DNA of 23,808 nt from a virus. The notes below the pieces were generated by a model. The model saw only the letters and a program-made list of their open reading frames with translations. It was not told the origin of the DNA and did not search any database. Position 1 is the stretch's first letter. Each line of letters opens with the position of its first letter. The stretch spans positions 1-23,808 of IMG/VR virus record IMGVR_UViG_3300025430_000106; one strand, given 5' to 3'. Both the position numbers and the translations under genes were made by a program. Positions 5,821 through 14,717 of the stretch are shown piece by piece.

Positions 5821-8287
5821 TTGGCGCTCCTTGGGGTTGTGCAGCAGGCGCTGCGGGTTGCGCCGCGGGTTGCGGCATTGACGGTGCGGGTTGCACCATG
5901 TTTGAAATTGCTTCGTGTGTCAGCTTGGCGTTTTCGATGGCAATCTTTGTTTGATTGTCCATCGCAGCTTTTTGTGCGTCCGCTTGCAACTTAGCTTGTT
6001 CGTACTGTTGCTTGGCTTGATCTGCCGCGGTTTTGCGTTGTGTCTCTGCCATGCTGGTGTCTTTGACGACCTGAGCATCGGGCGGCAGTTGACCTTGAGA
6101 CGCCTGTGCACGCTGCTGGGCTTGCTGGATGAGCTTTTGGAAGGCTGGAATGAACTGCTCAAACACTTCACCTGTGTCAAGCAAAACATGGCCGCCAACG
6201 GTCGTGTAGAGCTTGTCGATGGTTGCTGTGAGCGCTGGATCGTCGTAGTTGTCCACGGGCTTGCCGCGGTTGGCTTTGGCCACGTAAGTGTTTGAACGGT
6301 TCAAGTACCACAGCGTCATGTGTTGCTTGATGTGCTCGATCAAGTTGTTGAGGTAGTTCGGATCGGCAAACGGCGACTGACCCAAGAATGGGTTGAGGCC
6401 AAACTGCAAGTGATCTTGGATGTGTGCAATGTGGTCTTGCTGCATGTAGGCATAGGACGGCTGACCCAGCAACATGGCGGCGTTCTCGTCGGCACTGGTG
6501 CGCTGTTCGGGCGCAGGCGTGTCTTTCATCAACTCGTTGATGTTGGGCACCTTCATCTGCTTCAGGAAGCGTGACATGACCGCCTGCATGTTGAACTGGT
6601 CGGGGTGCTTCTCAGCCAACGCCAACACAGCTTGGTTTTGAGCCATGCGCTGGGTTTCGCTGAAGATGTGCGGGTCGGAGACTGGCACCACGTCGGTGTT
6701 GCGTGCAAAGTCTTCTCGGTTGATTTCCAAGTCGGCAACGATCTCACCCTTTTGCATTTCATCCAAGTGCCAGCGGTTCAAGCGGCAAAGGATTTTGAGC
6801 ACACGGGCTTGGGACTCATGTAAACGTGCGTGGATGGCGCTAAACACCGCGGCGCCTTGCTCAATCAGCGCTTGGGTGGTGCCCACGGGTGCGTTTTGAT
6901 TGATGTCGGCAATCTTCTCTTCGCTAGTGCTCACCACGCCCTTGGCAGCCGTGTCCAGCCAGCCAAGCAACTCGAACAGCACTGGGCTGGGCGGGTTGAA
7001 CGGCATGGGCATGGCGATCTGACGGATGTCGTTCACGCCGGGTGCGCCTTCAATCTCCACAATCTGCGTGACGTCAACTTGTTGGCTTTGACCGCTGATC
7101 TTTGCTCCCTTGAGTTTGAGCATGGTCGCCGCGTTGTTGATGTGCGCAGAATCTAAAAGAGCACGTAAAGAGCCAGTAAGAGCAGCAGATAAGCCACCGA
7201 TAAGATGAGGCAAACCAATAGCATATGCGCCCCTCCAAGGGATAAATTTGAACTCGACGATCCAGTCCAGCTTGGTCATCGTCTTGTCTTGCTCTTCCCA
7301 GTTGCGGTACAAGCCAAGGACTTCGTTGTCCAGCTCGTCCAGCATCAGGATGTAAGGTGCCATCTTGCCTTTGCTGTACTTATCCTCTTCCAGCTCAAGC
7401 CATGTGTAGATGTGGTAGACCTTGCGCACGCCATCTTCGTTGTCTTGATGGTTGCGGCCTTCAATCTTGTTGTTGGCTTGTTCAGGCTTGGTGGGATCAG
7501 GTGCTTGCGTCGAGCGGACAACGTCTACGTCTCTGTACATGCCGCTGGCAATGCGTCGGTTGAACTCCCAATGCGTAATCTCATGCACTTCCGTGGCACG
7601 CTGTGCCGTGTAGAAGTTGCTGGCCGCAAAGGGAATGATCACACGGTCAATTGGCAAAAACTCCACGCATGGACGTTTTTTCTCTTCGTCGAACCAAAGT
7701 TTGAAATATTGTGAGCCGCCCAATGGCAATTGGGTCAGCAACTGCTCTTGCTCGTCACGGAACTCTTCGATCTGCTCGGTGAGCTGCCAGTTCATAAAGT
7801 CACGCTTGCGCTCTGAGCGTTCGGACTTGATGTCGTCCATCTTGCCAAGAATTTTGGTGCGGACGGGGCCATCTGGCGGGAACATCTCTTTGATGGCGCG
7901 TGCGGCAAAGTCCACACATCCTTCAGCCATGGCGGGGTGCACCACCTTGCTGGCACCCATGAAGGTAGCACCGCCGGGGGCGTCGTTGCCCATGCCAGTA
8001 CGCTTCAGACCCTCTTCATACTTCTTGTCCCGCTCTTCACGTGCGTCTTTGTCTTTTTTGACCAAGTCGGTGTAGCGCATACCCAAAGACGACAAAGCAT
8101 AGTTGTCGTACTCTTCAGCCATGTTGGCGTAAAAGTCTGGGTTCTCTTCGGGGCCTTCTTCTGTGAAGTTAACAATTGCCGAGCCGTCGGGAAGCTCCTC
8201 GATGTCGGTGTCAATATCAGGCATCGTGACGTCAGCACTGCCGTCTTCGTTCTCGACGATGTCGGGTTGGTTCAGTTCATCCATCAT
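5810..8287 (-). CDS. portal protein
   Basis: An 825-residue protein assigned as the dodecameric portal through which DNA enters the head. Support: length, position after TerL, and segments typical of large phage portals: GGATFMGASKVVHPAMAEGCVDFAARAIKEMFPPDGPVRTK (read in two parts, about residues 104-144), MNWQLTE, WLELEE, FKFIPWRGAYAIGLPHLIGG and the helical core SEEKIADINQNAPVGTTQALIEQ. The C-terminal 150 residues are Gln/Ala-rich, coiled-coil-like and end in a Pro/Ala/Gln tail, as in portals with a long barrel or core-contacting tail. The N-terminus has two acidic repeats, NEDGSADVTMP (residues 13-23) and LPDGSAIVNF (32-41). ATG 8287 overlaps the upstream stop (ATGA); the next ATG one codon later fits the AAGG site about equally well. 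Confidence 0.88.
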   Translation of the reverse strand: MMDELNQPDIVENEDGSADVTMPDIDTDIEELPDGSAIVNFTEEGPEENPDFYANMAEEYDNYALSSLGMRYTDLVKKDKDAREERDKKYEEGLKRTGMGNDAPGGATFMGASKVVHPAMAEGCVDFAARAIKEMFPPDGPVRTKILGKMDDIKSERSERKRDFMNWQLTEQIEEFRDEQEQLLTQLPLGGSQYFKLWFDEEKKRPCVEFLPIDRVIIPFAASNFYTAQRATEVHEITHWEFNRRIASGMYRDVDVVRSTQAPDPTKPEQANNKIEGRNHQDNEDGVRKVYHIYTWLELEEDKYSKGKMAPYILMLDELDNEVLGLYRNWEEQDKTMTKLDWIVEFKFIPWRGAYAIGLPHLIGGLSAALTGSLRALLDSAHINNAATMLKLKGAKISGQSQQVDVTQIVEIEGAPGVNDIRQIAMPMPFNPPSPVLFELLGWLDTAAKGVVSTSEEKIADINQNAPVGTTQALIEQGAAVFSAIHARLHESQARVLKILCRLNRWHLDEMQKGEIVADLEINREDFARNTDVVPVSDPHIFSETQRMAQNQAVLALAEKHPDQFNMQAVMSRFLKQMKVPNINELMKDTPAPEQRTSADENAAMLLGQPSYAYMQQDHIAHIQDHLQFGLNPFLGQSPFADPNYLNNLIEHIKQHMTLWYLNRSNTYVAKANRGKPVDNYDDPALTATIDKLYTTVGGHVLLDTGEVFEQFIPAFQKLIQQAQQRAQASQGQLPPDAQVVKDTSMAETQRKTAADQAKQQYEQAKLQADAQKAAMDNQTKIAIENAKLTHEAISNMVQPAPSMPQPAAQPAAPAAQPQGAPNGI

Positions 8288-11200
8288 TTAGCCTTCTTAT
8301 TTCGTGTTAGAGCAAGACGCATAGTGTCGAGATTATCTGTCAGTTTTGTTTTTTTGACGGCGCCGCCTTTCTTTTTGACGGTCCTCAAATCTTGCATGCC
8401 TTCTTTTTTGTAGTAAGGCAACAAAACACCTTGCCCAGTTCCAATCATTGAAAGCACGTGCTTGCGAATGTTTGCAGGGGTTGGCTTTTGTCCTGTGTGA
8501 TGCAAGGTATATGCAGATTGTTTTTCAAGCAAATCTAACGCGTCACCACGAGGTGAACGCAAACCAGTTAATTCACCACCACCAAACCACCGGCCAGCTT
8601 GTGCCATACCACCTGGGATGCCCAATTCATTGGCAATGTTCATCATGTGTTGTTCTGCGGCGCCATATTCAGGATTTCCAAAACCGCCTTGCTCATTGAA
8701 GTAAGGGTGGTAACGACTACCTTGCGTTTGGCCGCCGGCTTCGTGCACATCCAACACTACAGATTTACCAAAATCACCCGCTTTTTGCGTACCGTAAGTT
8801 GGTATTTTGTAATTTGTTGGAATGTTTGCTTTGCTCATCTCGCGCAAATCTTGATCGTTTTCCAAAACATTCCTCACGCCTTGGCCGTGAGTTTTATACA
8901 TCAATGGCAAACCGATTCCATATTTTTGCTTAAATTCTTCCATGCCAGCGCGAACATTCTCTTCTGTCAAAGGTATGCCCCGTGCGTGCATGTCACGTAA
9001 GAACTGGCCTACAGCCATTTCATTCATGATTGAATTCCTGGCTGATGCCGGCGCTATGCTGTGAACAAATCTGTCAAATGCTTTTGGATCATGACCGGCT
9101 TCTAATGAAGCCAATTTGAGAGGGTATAACGATCCATAAAATGTTTCTCCGCCCAAAGGTAACCCACGCATGATTTGACGTTTAATTAAATCTCTGTTTT
9201 CTGGGTCTTCATAAACTTCATGTACGTGTGACAAGTTTGCACGTGGTGGCATGTCCCGAGGGAACGCTGTCTGTTCAATGCCAGGAAAACCTGTCAAAGC
9301 CTCTTTAATAGCGGCCCTATCAAATGCTTGTTTTTCTTTGGGTGGTGGCTGCCAGGCTTCTGTAGGTTGATTTAAAAACTCATTAGCTTTTCTTTTGCGC
9401 TCTTCCACAACTTCTTGTGTGTTTCTCATGCGCTTGGATAAAGGGTCGCTAAAGTTTGATTTTTCAAGTTCGCCATACTTGGCAACAGTTTCTGGTTTAG
9501 TTTGCTTTTCCCAGCTAAGTTTTTGTTCAGCTAATCTCAAGGCTTTTTTCATTACCTCTTCTGAAGTCAGCTTTGGGTTTTCTTTGGCTATTTTGCTTGC
9601 CATTTTGCTGGCAGTAGATGCCAAAAGTTTGGGAGAAAACGCGGCTTTCTTTTCGCTTCCGCCATCTTTCATGTGCCCACCATTCTTCATCTTGGCAGGC
9701 TGCTGGGGCGGCGTCATGGCGTTCATGGCCTGCCCTTGGCGTGTCATCTGCAAGATATTGCTGGGTGGCTGCTGTGCGGGGCTGGATGCTCCTGCGCTGG
9801 GTGGCTGGCCACCTTGCTGCGGTTGGTTCTTGGTTGGGTCAAGGTTGGGCTGGGCTTGCATCAATTGCATACCCGGCTGCATGGCGTTCATGTCCACGCC
9901 ACCCATGCCGTCTTGACCGCCTTCGTTAATGTAGAGCTTGGTGTCAAGCTGCGGGGCTTCTTGTGCGCCAATTGTTTTGAGGTCAGATGATGGCACAACA
10001 AATTTGTTTTGCATGAGTGCCATGCGCATTTGATTGATTGATGGTTGCACTGTGCCTCCTATGGCTTTGTGGATCATGCCGCCTTCTTTGTACAGTGGCA
10101 GGCCGTTTGTGAGTATGTCTTTGCGCATCTCTTCCGTAATGGGGAAGTGGTGCAAAGTAGCTTGATGAACTGGTGGGTGACCATGTTGAGCACGAATTGC
10201 GTTCGCCTCATTGATCGCAGGCAAGTCTGCTTCAGGGTGCGGCAACTTGTGGCCATACAACTGAGTCTTGACTTTGTGCTTCTTGCCGATGGCATTGAGG
10301 ATATTGGGAACCTTCTTGTCGTAGAACGCTTTCATGCCTTCGCCGCCCATTTGAAGTTGTTCACCTTCTAAAAAATGATGATCTCCAACTTTTGGAGCTT
10401 TCAAAAGTCTTTCTGCGGCTTCTTTACCAATCAATTCAGAGATACGTTCAGGCGTGACACCCCGTTCATTCATGACCGTTTCTCTGTTTGGTTTAAATGC
10501 TTGGAATCTTTGCTCTTCAGGATGGTAAGCAACCATGCCAACATGCTTGGCCAAGTTGTAACGGTCAGCCTGTTCTTTGCCGGGCGTCACCACCAAGCCG
10601 TGGTAGCCCTTCTCGGCTGCATGGTGCATCAAACGCTTGAGTGCCATTTCTTCCCAGTTCTTTTTGAATGGGGCGTCTGGAACTGCATCTTTTTGTTGTC
10701 TTCCAAAGTGCTCAAGATTGTGCATTTGGCTATTCAATTCAAGTAGCTTTGGAGTGATGCTATTTGCCTCTTCCATTAAGCTGTCAAACCTTGGTCCAGC
10801 ATCAGGTTCTTGTTTGGCTTGCTCATGCAATTGACGACGGCGTGTCTGAAGTTCTTCAAAAGCACTTTTTAATTTTTCTATTTGCTGTAATTTTTGTTCT
10901 GCATTAGGGTCTATGTAACCCTTATCGCGTCCCTGTTGGTGCCAGTCAGACTGCAACTCTTCAAGGTGCAACAGCTTTTCACCGTTGGGACCAGTGCGAT
11001 CTTTAAGGCGCATACTGGCTAAGATGCCAGACTCTCCACCAAAGTGGCTGCCTACACCTTCGAACACTTCTGGTGTGTTGTTGTACTTCTCACGCAGCTC
11101 ATCCATCTGCCGCATGATGGCTGACCTCTTCTCTGGTGCGGCACGACGAAGTTGGGCATCTAGCTCAAATCGTTTTGTATCCATGTCGTAACGCGGATCA

Positions 11201-11715
11201 GGTAACTTGATCAGCATCTCGCGGTAGTTCTCGCCGCCAGGCAATGTATATGCGCCATGATATGTTTTGTTTTCTAACATATCAGAACGTGCTGTTTTTC
11301 TGGCTTCTTCTACATGGCTTTCTTCAGCCTGCAACTCGCTGAGTCTGTCTTCAAGTTTTTTCTTTGCTTGGTTTTCTGTATAGCCTTCTTGCAACAACTC
11401 GTTGTAAGCACGTTGACGAAGAATTTCTTGTGTTTTATTTTCTAGTTCATCGTAATTAGGGTACTGAAGCACCTTTTCTTGAATGGCTGGCGCTGGCTTG
11501 GCCGCTAAGTGGGTCAAGAACTCTTCATGCGTCATGCGTGGCGCATTCATCAAGCCTTCAAGGTTGCGCTCCTTCAGCTCGGTTGGCTTGACGCCGGGCA
11601 ACGCCATCAGCTCCTTCAGGAACTCCGAGCCAGTGCCGACCTTGCGCTTGAGCGCTTTAGCTCCCAAGTCCAGTGCCGAGTAAAACGGCTTACCTTTTCC
11701 GACGAGGTCTTTCAT
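8284..11715 (-). CDS. large polyvalent-protein-like virion protein (1143 aa)
   Basis: Starts at ATG 11715, overlapping the upstream stop. Three parts are visible. Residues 1-540 contain blocks I know from large polyvalent proteins of phages and mobile elements: GTGSEFLKELMALPGVKPTE (28-47), LPGGENYREMLIKLP (158-172), SHFGGESGILASMRLKDR with LLHLEELQSDWHQQGR (223-263), WEEMALKRLMHHAAEKGYHG (354-373) and GMKAFYDKKVPNILN (460-474). Residues about 541-690 are a Gly/Gln/Pro/Met-rich linker with KEGG, KNGG and KDGG. Residues 690-1143 form a second domain; KIPTYGTQKAGDFGKSVVLD to MAQAGRWFGG (970-1046) resembles another polyvalent-associated domain. No catalytic function is proven; the conserved E/Q/D/W cluster at 252-258 is a candidate site. 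Such proteins are thought to be packaged and delivered with DNA. MR(M/L)AL motifs at 563-567 and 1132-1136 link it to its neighbour. Confidence 0.8.
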   Translation of the reverse strand: MKDLVGKGKPFYSALDLGAKALKRKVGTGSEFLKELMALPGVKPTELKERNLEGLMNAPRMTHEEFLTHLAAKPAPAIQEKVLQYPNYDELENKTQEILRQRAYNELLQEGYTENQAKKKLEDRLSELQAEESHVEEARKTARSDMLENKTYHGAYTLPGGENYREMLIKLPDPRYDMDTKRFELDAQLRRAAPEKRSAIMRQMDELREKYNNTPEVFEGVGSHFGGESGILASMRLKDRTGPNGEKLLHLEELQSDWHQQGRDKGYIDPNAEQKLQQIEKLKSAFEELQTRRRQLHEQAKQEPDAGPRFDSLMEEANSITPKLLELNSQMHNLEHFGRQQKDAVPDAPFKKNWEEMALKRLMHHAAEKGYHGLVVTPGKEQADRYNLAKHVGMVAYHPEEQRFQAFKPNRETVMNERGVTPERISELIGKEAAERLLKAPKVGDHHFLEGEQLQMGGEGMKAFYDKKVPNILNAIGKKHKVKTQLYGHKLPHPEADLPAINEANAIRAQHGHPPVHQATLHHFPITEEMRKDILTNGLPLYKEGGMIHKAIGGTVQPSINQMRMALMQNKFVVPSSDLKTIGAQEAPQLDTKLYINEGGQDGMGGVDMNAMQPGMQLMQAQPNLDPTKNQPQQGGQPPSAGASSPAQQPPSNILQMTRQGQAMNAMTPPQQPAKMKNGGHMKDGGSEKKAAFSPKLLASTASKMASKIAKENPKLTSEEVMKKALRLAEQKLSWEKQTKPETVAKYGELEKSNFSDPLSKRMRNTQEVVEERKRKANEFLNQPTEAWQPPPKEKQAFDRAAIKEALTGFPGIEQTAFPRDMPPRANLSHVHEVYEDPENRDLIKRQIMRGLPLGGETFYGSLYPLKLASLEAGHDPKAFDRFVHSIAPASARNSIMNEMAVGQFLRDMHARGIPLTEENVRAGMEEFKQKYGIGLPLMYKTHGQGVRNVLENDQDLREMSKANIPTNYKIPTYGTQKAGDFGKSVVLDVHEAGGQTQGSRYHPYFNEQGGFGNPEYGAAEQHMMNIANELGIPGGMAQAGRWFGGGELTGLRSPRGDALDLLEKQSAYTLHHTGQKPTPANIRKHVLSMIGTGQGVLLPYYKKEGMQDLRTVKKKGGAVKKTKLTDNLDTMRLALTRNKKAK

Positions 11716-12212
11716 AGTGGGCGCTCTTCTATTTCAAGGTGGTGGGCGTGGGTCACGCAATGATGATTACGAGATTTGGGCATCAGCGCCAGACGCATGG
11801 CGTCTTGGCTCATCGTTCCGCCTTTGGCCAATCCATTACCTTTAATTGGCGTCATGTCTTCAGGCTTGGGCAAAGGCATCGACACTGGGTTCTTTGTTGT
11901 TTGATCCATCACGTAGTCGTAATACGCTGGATTAACTGAGTTGCGCATTCTTTCCAGTGGTGCTTGCGTATTGGCCAGCACTGCGATTCGAGCCAACTTA
12001 CGTGCTGGAAACATGGTATCCATCCCGCGATTGATGGCGTCAACAACACCGCCGTCTGCTTTCTTGGGCATCCAATTGGGATTGGGTTGAATGACTGGCG
12101 TGTACTGGCGATCAGTCTGCCGTGAATACTGAGCGTCCTGCTTGGCTCTTTCAGCAGCTTGCTGGCGAAGTATGTCAAGTTTTGCCGCAATGTCTGGTGG
12201 TGGTGTGGCCAT
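11712..12212 (-). CDS. packaging-module protein with a KGG/MRLAL tail (166 aa)
   Basis: I chose ATG 12212 (MATPPPDIAAK) because GAGG lies 5 bases upstream; an ATG ten codons higher lacks one. The N-terminal part is helical and charged, then a Pro/Tyr region leads to PKKADGGVVDAINRGMD and a helical stretch with FPARKLARIAVLANTQAP. Near the C-terminus stands AKGGTMSQDAMRLALMPK, very like segments inside and at the very end of the large neighbouring protein. The last 17 residues (NHHCVTHAHHLEIEERPL region) are His-rich and unlike the rest, possibly a read-through tail. It lies between TerL and the polyvalent-like gene, and its stop overlaps the next start. I do not recognise the family. A minor virion protein is inferred from position and shared motifs. 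Confidence 0.75.
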   Translation of the reverse strand: MATPPPDIAAKLDILRQQAAERAKQDAQYSRQTDRQYTPVIQPNPNWMPKKADGGVVDAINRGMDTMFPARKLARIAVLANTQAPLERMRNSVNPAYYDYVMDQTTKNPVSMPLPKPEDMTPIKGNGLAKGGTMSQDAMRLALMPKSRNHHCVTHAHHLEIEERPL

Positions 12213-12315
12213 GTCAACCTCAATGGGGGAAATTGCCGTCATTATGCCTTCGCACGCCCTGTACGTCTACAGCAAGGTGTTGTAAGTTTCATGCAAGTTT
12301 GCTCGGTTCAACCGA

Positions 12316-13773
12316 CTAAACGGCATATGGGTTGGTCAACTGGGAGCGCTTGTTGAAGTCCAAGGCATCGATGACGTCCTCTGGATCGTAATCATCCCGC
12401 GGTGGTGCGTCGATGCTGATCCATCCGCCATCACGCAAGTATCTCAAGCCTTGGCTGATGCAGTCCACGAACTCGTCGTGTAGCGTTCCTTCGGGGAATG
12501 AGCATATCTGCGTGACCATGCCCTCCGCCCAGTCTCTGACGTATCCCTTACGCTTGGACGACTCTGGCACCCACACACGGCCAGCTCGGATGATGTTGGC
12601 CACGATGGACAGCCGCTGTATCTTGTCAGCTCTGCCGGGGTTGTAGGCATGGACGGGCAGGTGAGCTTGGTGCAAGTCTTGGATCAGGCTGATGCCTGCG
12701 CTCTTGTCCTCCACCAGCAGCAAGTCCACGCGCTTCTTGTTCTTGCCTTCGCCGTACACCACCTCGTACTCGTCGATGACCTTTGGCCGCAACTGGGGAT
12801 ATTGCAGGTGCTCTTGCCAGCAGTCGAGGATGATGACGCACATCCCGCCGTCCAGTGGCTTGAACACGCCCATGGTGATACAGCCAGTCGGGTCGTTGTG
12901 CGTCTTGTCCGATGTGGCGCAGTCGTAGCTCTGGATGATGTACTCCAGCTTAGGGAAGGGTTTGCCGTCTGGCCAGAGCCTGAACCACTCACGCTTAACG
13001 ATGCCGCCCTCTTCGGGGTCGATGATCTCGGCGTGAATCTCCTGCCGACCGAGCTTGGTGCCCTCATACTGGAGAATCTGCTTCTGAAAGCTGGGCGCAA
13101 GGTTCTCCACGTTGACGTAGGTCGATGCCTTAGTCACCCTGACGTCATCCCCATCCCGATCAATCAAGTCCATGATCAAGGGCTTGGGCTTAGGCGTGGT
13201 CGAGGCAATGATGCGTGTCTTCTTGCCTAACCGCACGGCGAACTGAATCTGATCCCACGCTTCTTGCAGGTAGTCCCACGCCGCCAGCTCGTCCAGCCAA
13301 GCTCCATGCCATTGGCCACCGCGGAAACGCTCAGGCTCGGACGCTGGGATGCCCTTGATGAATGCCCCATTGATCAACTTGATCTCATGCAGGCTCTTGT
13401 TGTAGTCGGCAACGAATATCTTGGGGATGACGTTGAGCAACCCTGAGTCACCCTCAAAGCACGTGCCGCGGACGTCACCACTCGTTGGGGCGGACACCAG
13501 CCACCGACTGTTTGGCATGTTAATAGCCCATTGGCCAATCGTCTCGGCAGCCGCACGGGTCTTACCCGCTCCACGGCCAGCCAGCAGCAACCAGATGTTC
13601 CAGCCTTCGCCCGGCGGCTCAATCTGGTGTTTGTGCGCCTGATTGCTCCAGCCAATCTCCCACTCGAACAATGCCTTTTGGTAGATGTTGACCTTCTGAA
13701 GCTCCCCAACGATGTACTTTCGGTTTGGGGACAGCTCCTTACTCTTTTCCGTAGGCTTCGAGCTGTCTTGCAT
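12316..13773 (-). CDS. terL: terminase large subunit (TerL)
   Basis: The 485-residue packaging motor and nuclease. The ATPase half shows a Walker A motif LLLAGRGAGKT (residues 62-72), Walker B WLDE (159-162) and the coupling-type segment RIIASTTPKPK (187-197). The C-terminal nuclease half (RNase H-like) has the three acidic clusters: Asp284 in QSYDCATSD, Glu355/Asp356 in LLLVEDKSAG, and Asp433/Asp437 in LHDEFVDCIS. This order and length match full-length TerL proteins with an N-terminal ATPase and Terminase_6C-like nuclease. ATG 13773 overlaps the end of TerS by 35 bases, so the two are translationally coupled. No break or missing key residue is seen. TerL type hints at packaging mode only after phylogeny, which I cannot do here. 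Confidence 0.95.
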   Translation of the reverse strand: MQDSSKPTEKSKELSPNRKYIVGELQKVNIYQKALFEWEIGWSNQAHKHQIEPPGEGWNIWLLLAGRGAGKTRAAAETIGQWAINMPNSRWLVSAPTSGDVRGTCFEGDSGLLNVIPKIFVADYNKSLHEIKLINGAFIKGIPASEPERFRGGQWHGAWLDELAAWDYLQEAWDQIQFAVRLGKKTRIIASTTPKPKPLIMDLIDRDGDDVRVTKASTYVNVENLAPSFQKQILQYEGTKLGRQEIHAEIIDPEEGGIVKREWFRLWPDGKPFPKLEYIIQSYDCATSDKTHNDPTGCITMGVFKPLDGGMCVIILDCWQEHLQYPQLRPKVIDEYEVVYGEGKNKKRVDLLLVEDKSAGISLIQDLHQAHLPVHAYNPGRADKIQRLSIVANIIRAGRVWVPESSKRKGYVRDWAEGMVTQICSFPEGTLHDEFVDCISQGLRYLRDGGWISIDAPPRDDYDPEDVIDALDFNKRSQLTNPYAV

Positions 13774-14272
13774 ATCGTGCTGCCTTGGCCAATTCGCCGA
13801 AGATGTTGTGGCTGTTCTCGATCACCAACGGTGCATCGTCATCACCCTTGTGGGTGACGCTGTCGCCATACTTCTTGGGATTGAACTTGGCCAGCAGTTT
13901 CAACCGCGTCTCGATCTGGAGCTTGCGGTGACCCAGCATGTCCACCCGCTTGATGGACTTGGTCTTCTCGCCCTTCTCATTCACCGACTCGGTCGTCTCT
14001 TCCACGAACTCAGGCGTGTCAGCAATCCTCAGGCAATCCTCAGCAATGGCGTCGTAGCCTACATCACGCGCATACGCGATGGCTGTGGAAAGATCAGCAT
14101 CCTTCTTCATCCAATCGTAGACTGTCCTCCACGCTGGGAAGCCTTCTTGTCTGCATATCTCTCTCAGTGGTATCCCCTCACTGAGCTGCTCACACATCTG
14201 TTTGGCTATTAGGGGATCGTATGTGGATGGTCTACCGTTTTTTTTCTTTGCCGCGGATTTTTCTTCGGTCAT
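13739..14272 (-). CDS. terS: terminase small subunit (TerS)
   Basis: A 177-residue DNA-recognition subunit that selects phage DNA for packaging and regulates TerL. After a Lys-rich start the segment GRPSTYDPLIAKQMCEQLSE, then GIPLREICRQEGFPAWRTVYDWMKK (about residues 14-57) is a homeodomain-like helix-turn-helix typical of TerS. The next helices (AYARDVGYDAIAEDCLRIAD) form the oligomerisation region, and KLQIETRLKLLAKFNPKKYGD (about 117-137) is the well-known conserved end block. AAAGGA stands 7 bases before ATG. It overlaps TerL by 35 bases. The order TerS-TerL-portal is standard. Confidence 0.93.
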   Translation of the reverse strand: MTEEKSAAKKKNGRPSTYDPLIAKQMCEQLSEGIPLREICRQEGFPAWRTVYDWMKKDADLSTAIAYARDVGYDAIAEDCLRIADTPEFVEETTESVNEKGEKTKSIKRVDMLGHRKLQIETRLKLLAKFNPKKYGDSVTHKGDDDAPLVIENSHNIFGELAKAARYARQLEAYGKE

Positions 14273-14319
14273 ATTTCAGTCCTTTCGCACATTCGTTTCA
14301 GTGCATTGTGGGCTGGAGT

Positions 14320-14511
14320 TTAACCTGAAGTTGTGGTTCGTGGGAAGACGCTGTCGATGTCGGCTTGCATAGCCTCTATGCCTTGCGGCGTGCCTTGCAT
14401 TCGATAGACGGGTTCTCCTCCCATTTTGTCGTCTGTTTTGTATAGGCGGATTGCGTATTGGTTGCCAAATACCAGCTCAATGAACCGTGGGGATGTTTTA
14501 TCTTGTGTCAT
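14320..14511 (-). CDS. hypothetical protein upstream of TerS (63 aa)
   Basis: I chose ATG 14511 (MTQDKTSPRFIELVFGNQYA) because it overlaps the upstream stop as ATGA and has GGAG 6 bases before it; an ATG four codons higher would have no site. The protein has beta-like N-terminal residues (FIELVFGNQYAIRLYK) and ends in SVFPRTTTSG. No domain recognised. It is the last gene of the small-gene train, 47 bases before TerS. That gap holds only the TerS ribosome site. Confidence 0.72.
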   Translation of the reverse strand: MTQDKTSPRFIELVFGNQYAIRLYKTDDKMGGEPVYRMQGTPQGIEAMQADIDSVFPRTTTSG

Positions 14512-14717
14512 TGCTTTCTCCATTTGAGTGCTCTTGCGCGGCCACGAACTCCTCGGCGTTTAGGCAACACGGCTGGCGTGTACCAAACTATCTGTGTTTT
14601 TAATTCTTCAAGAGCCATCTTCACTGCTTCGCCAGTGTGTTTCATAGCCTTGGCCAATGACTCTGCAAATGTTCCAGCAATCTCTGCCGTCTCATCGTCA
14701 TACATGATGATGTTCAT
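14508..14717 (-). CDS. hypothetical small protein (69 aa)
   Basis: Start at ATG 14717 (MNIIMYDDETAEIAG), chosen because of the ATGA overlap with the upstream stop and AAAGGA 6 bases before it. The N-terminal half is acidic and helical (FAESLAKAMKHTGEAVKMALEEL), while the C-terminal half is strongly basic (PKRRGVRGRARALKWRKQ). The split charge suggests a nucleic-acid-binding tail; that is inference. Family not recognised. Confidence 0.72.
   Translation of the reverse strand: MNIIMYDDETAEIAGTFAESLAKAMKHTGEAVKMALEELKTQIVWYTPAVLPKRRGVRGRARALKWRKQ

Noticed and set aside
12649-14212. Plus-strand frames of 166-193 residues
   Set aside because: Antisense of TerL and TerS, whose motifs are clear. 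No ribosome sites.
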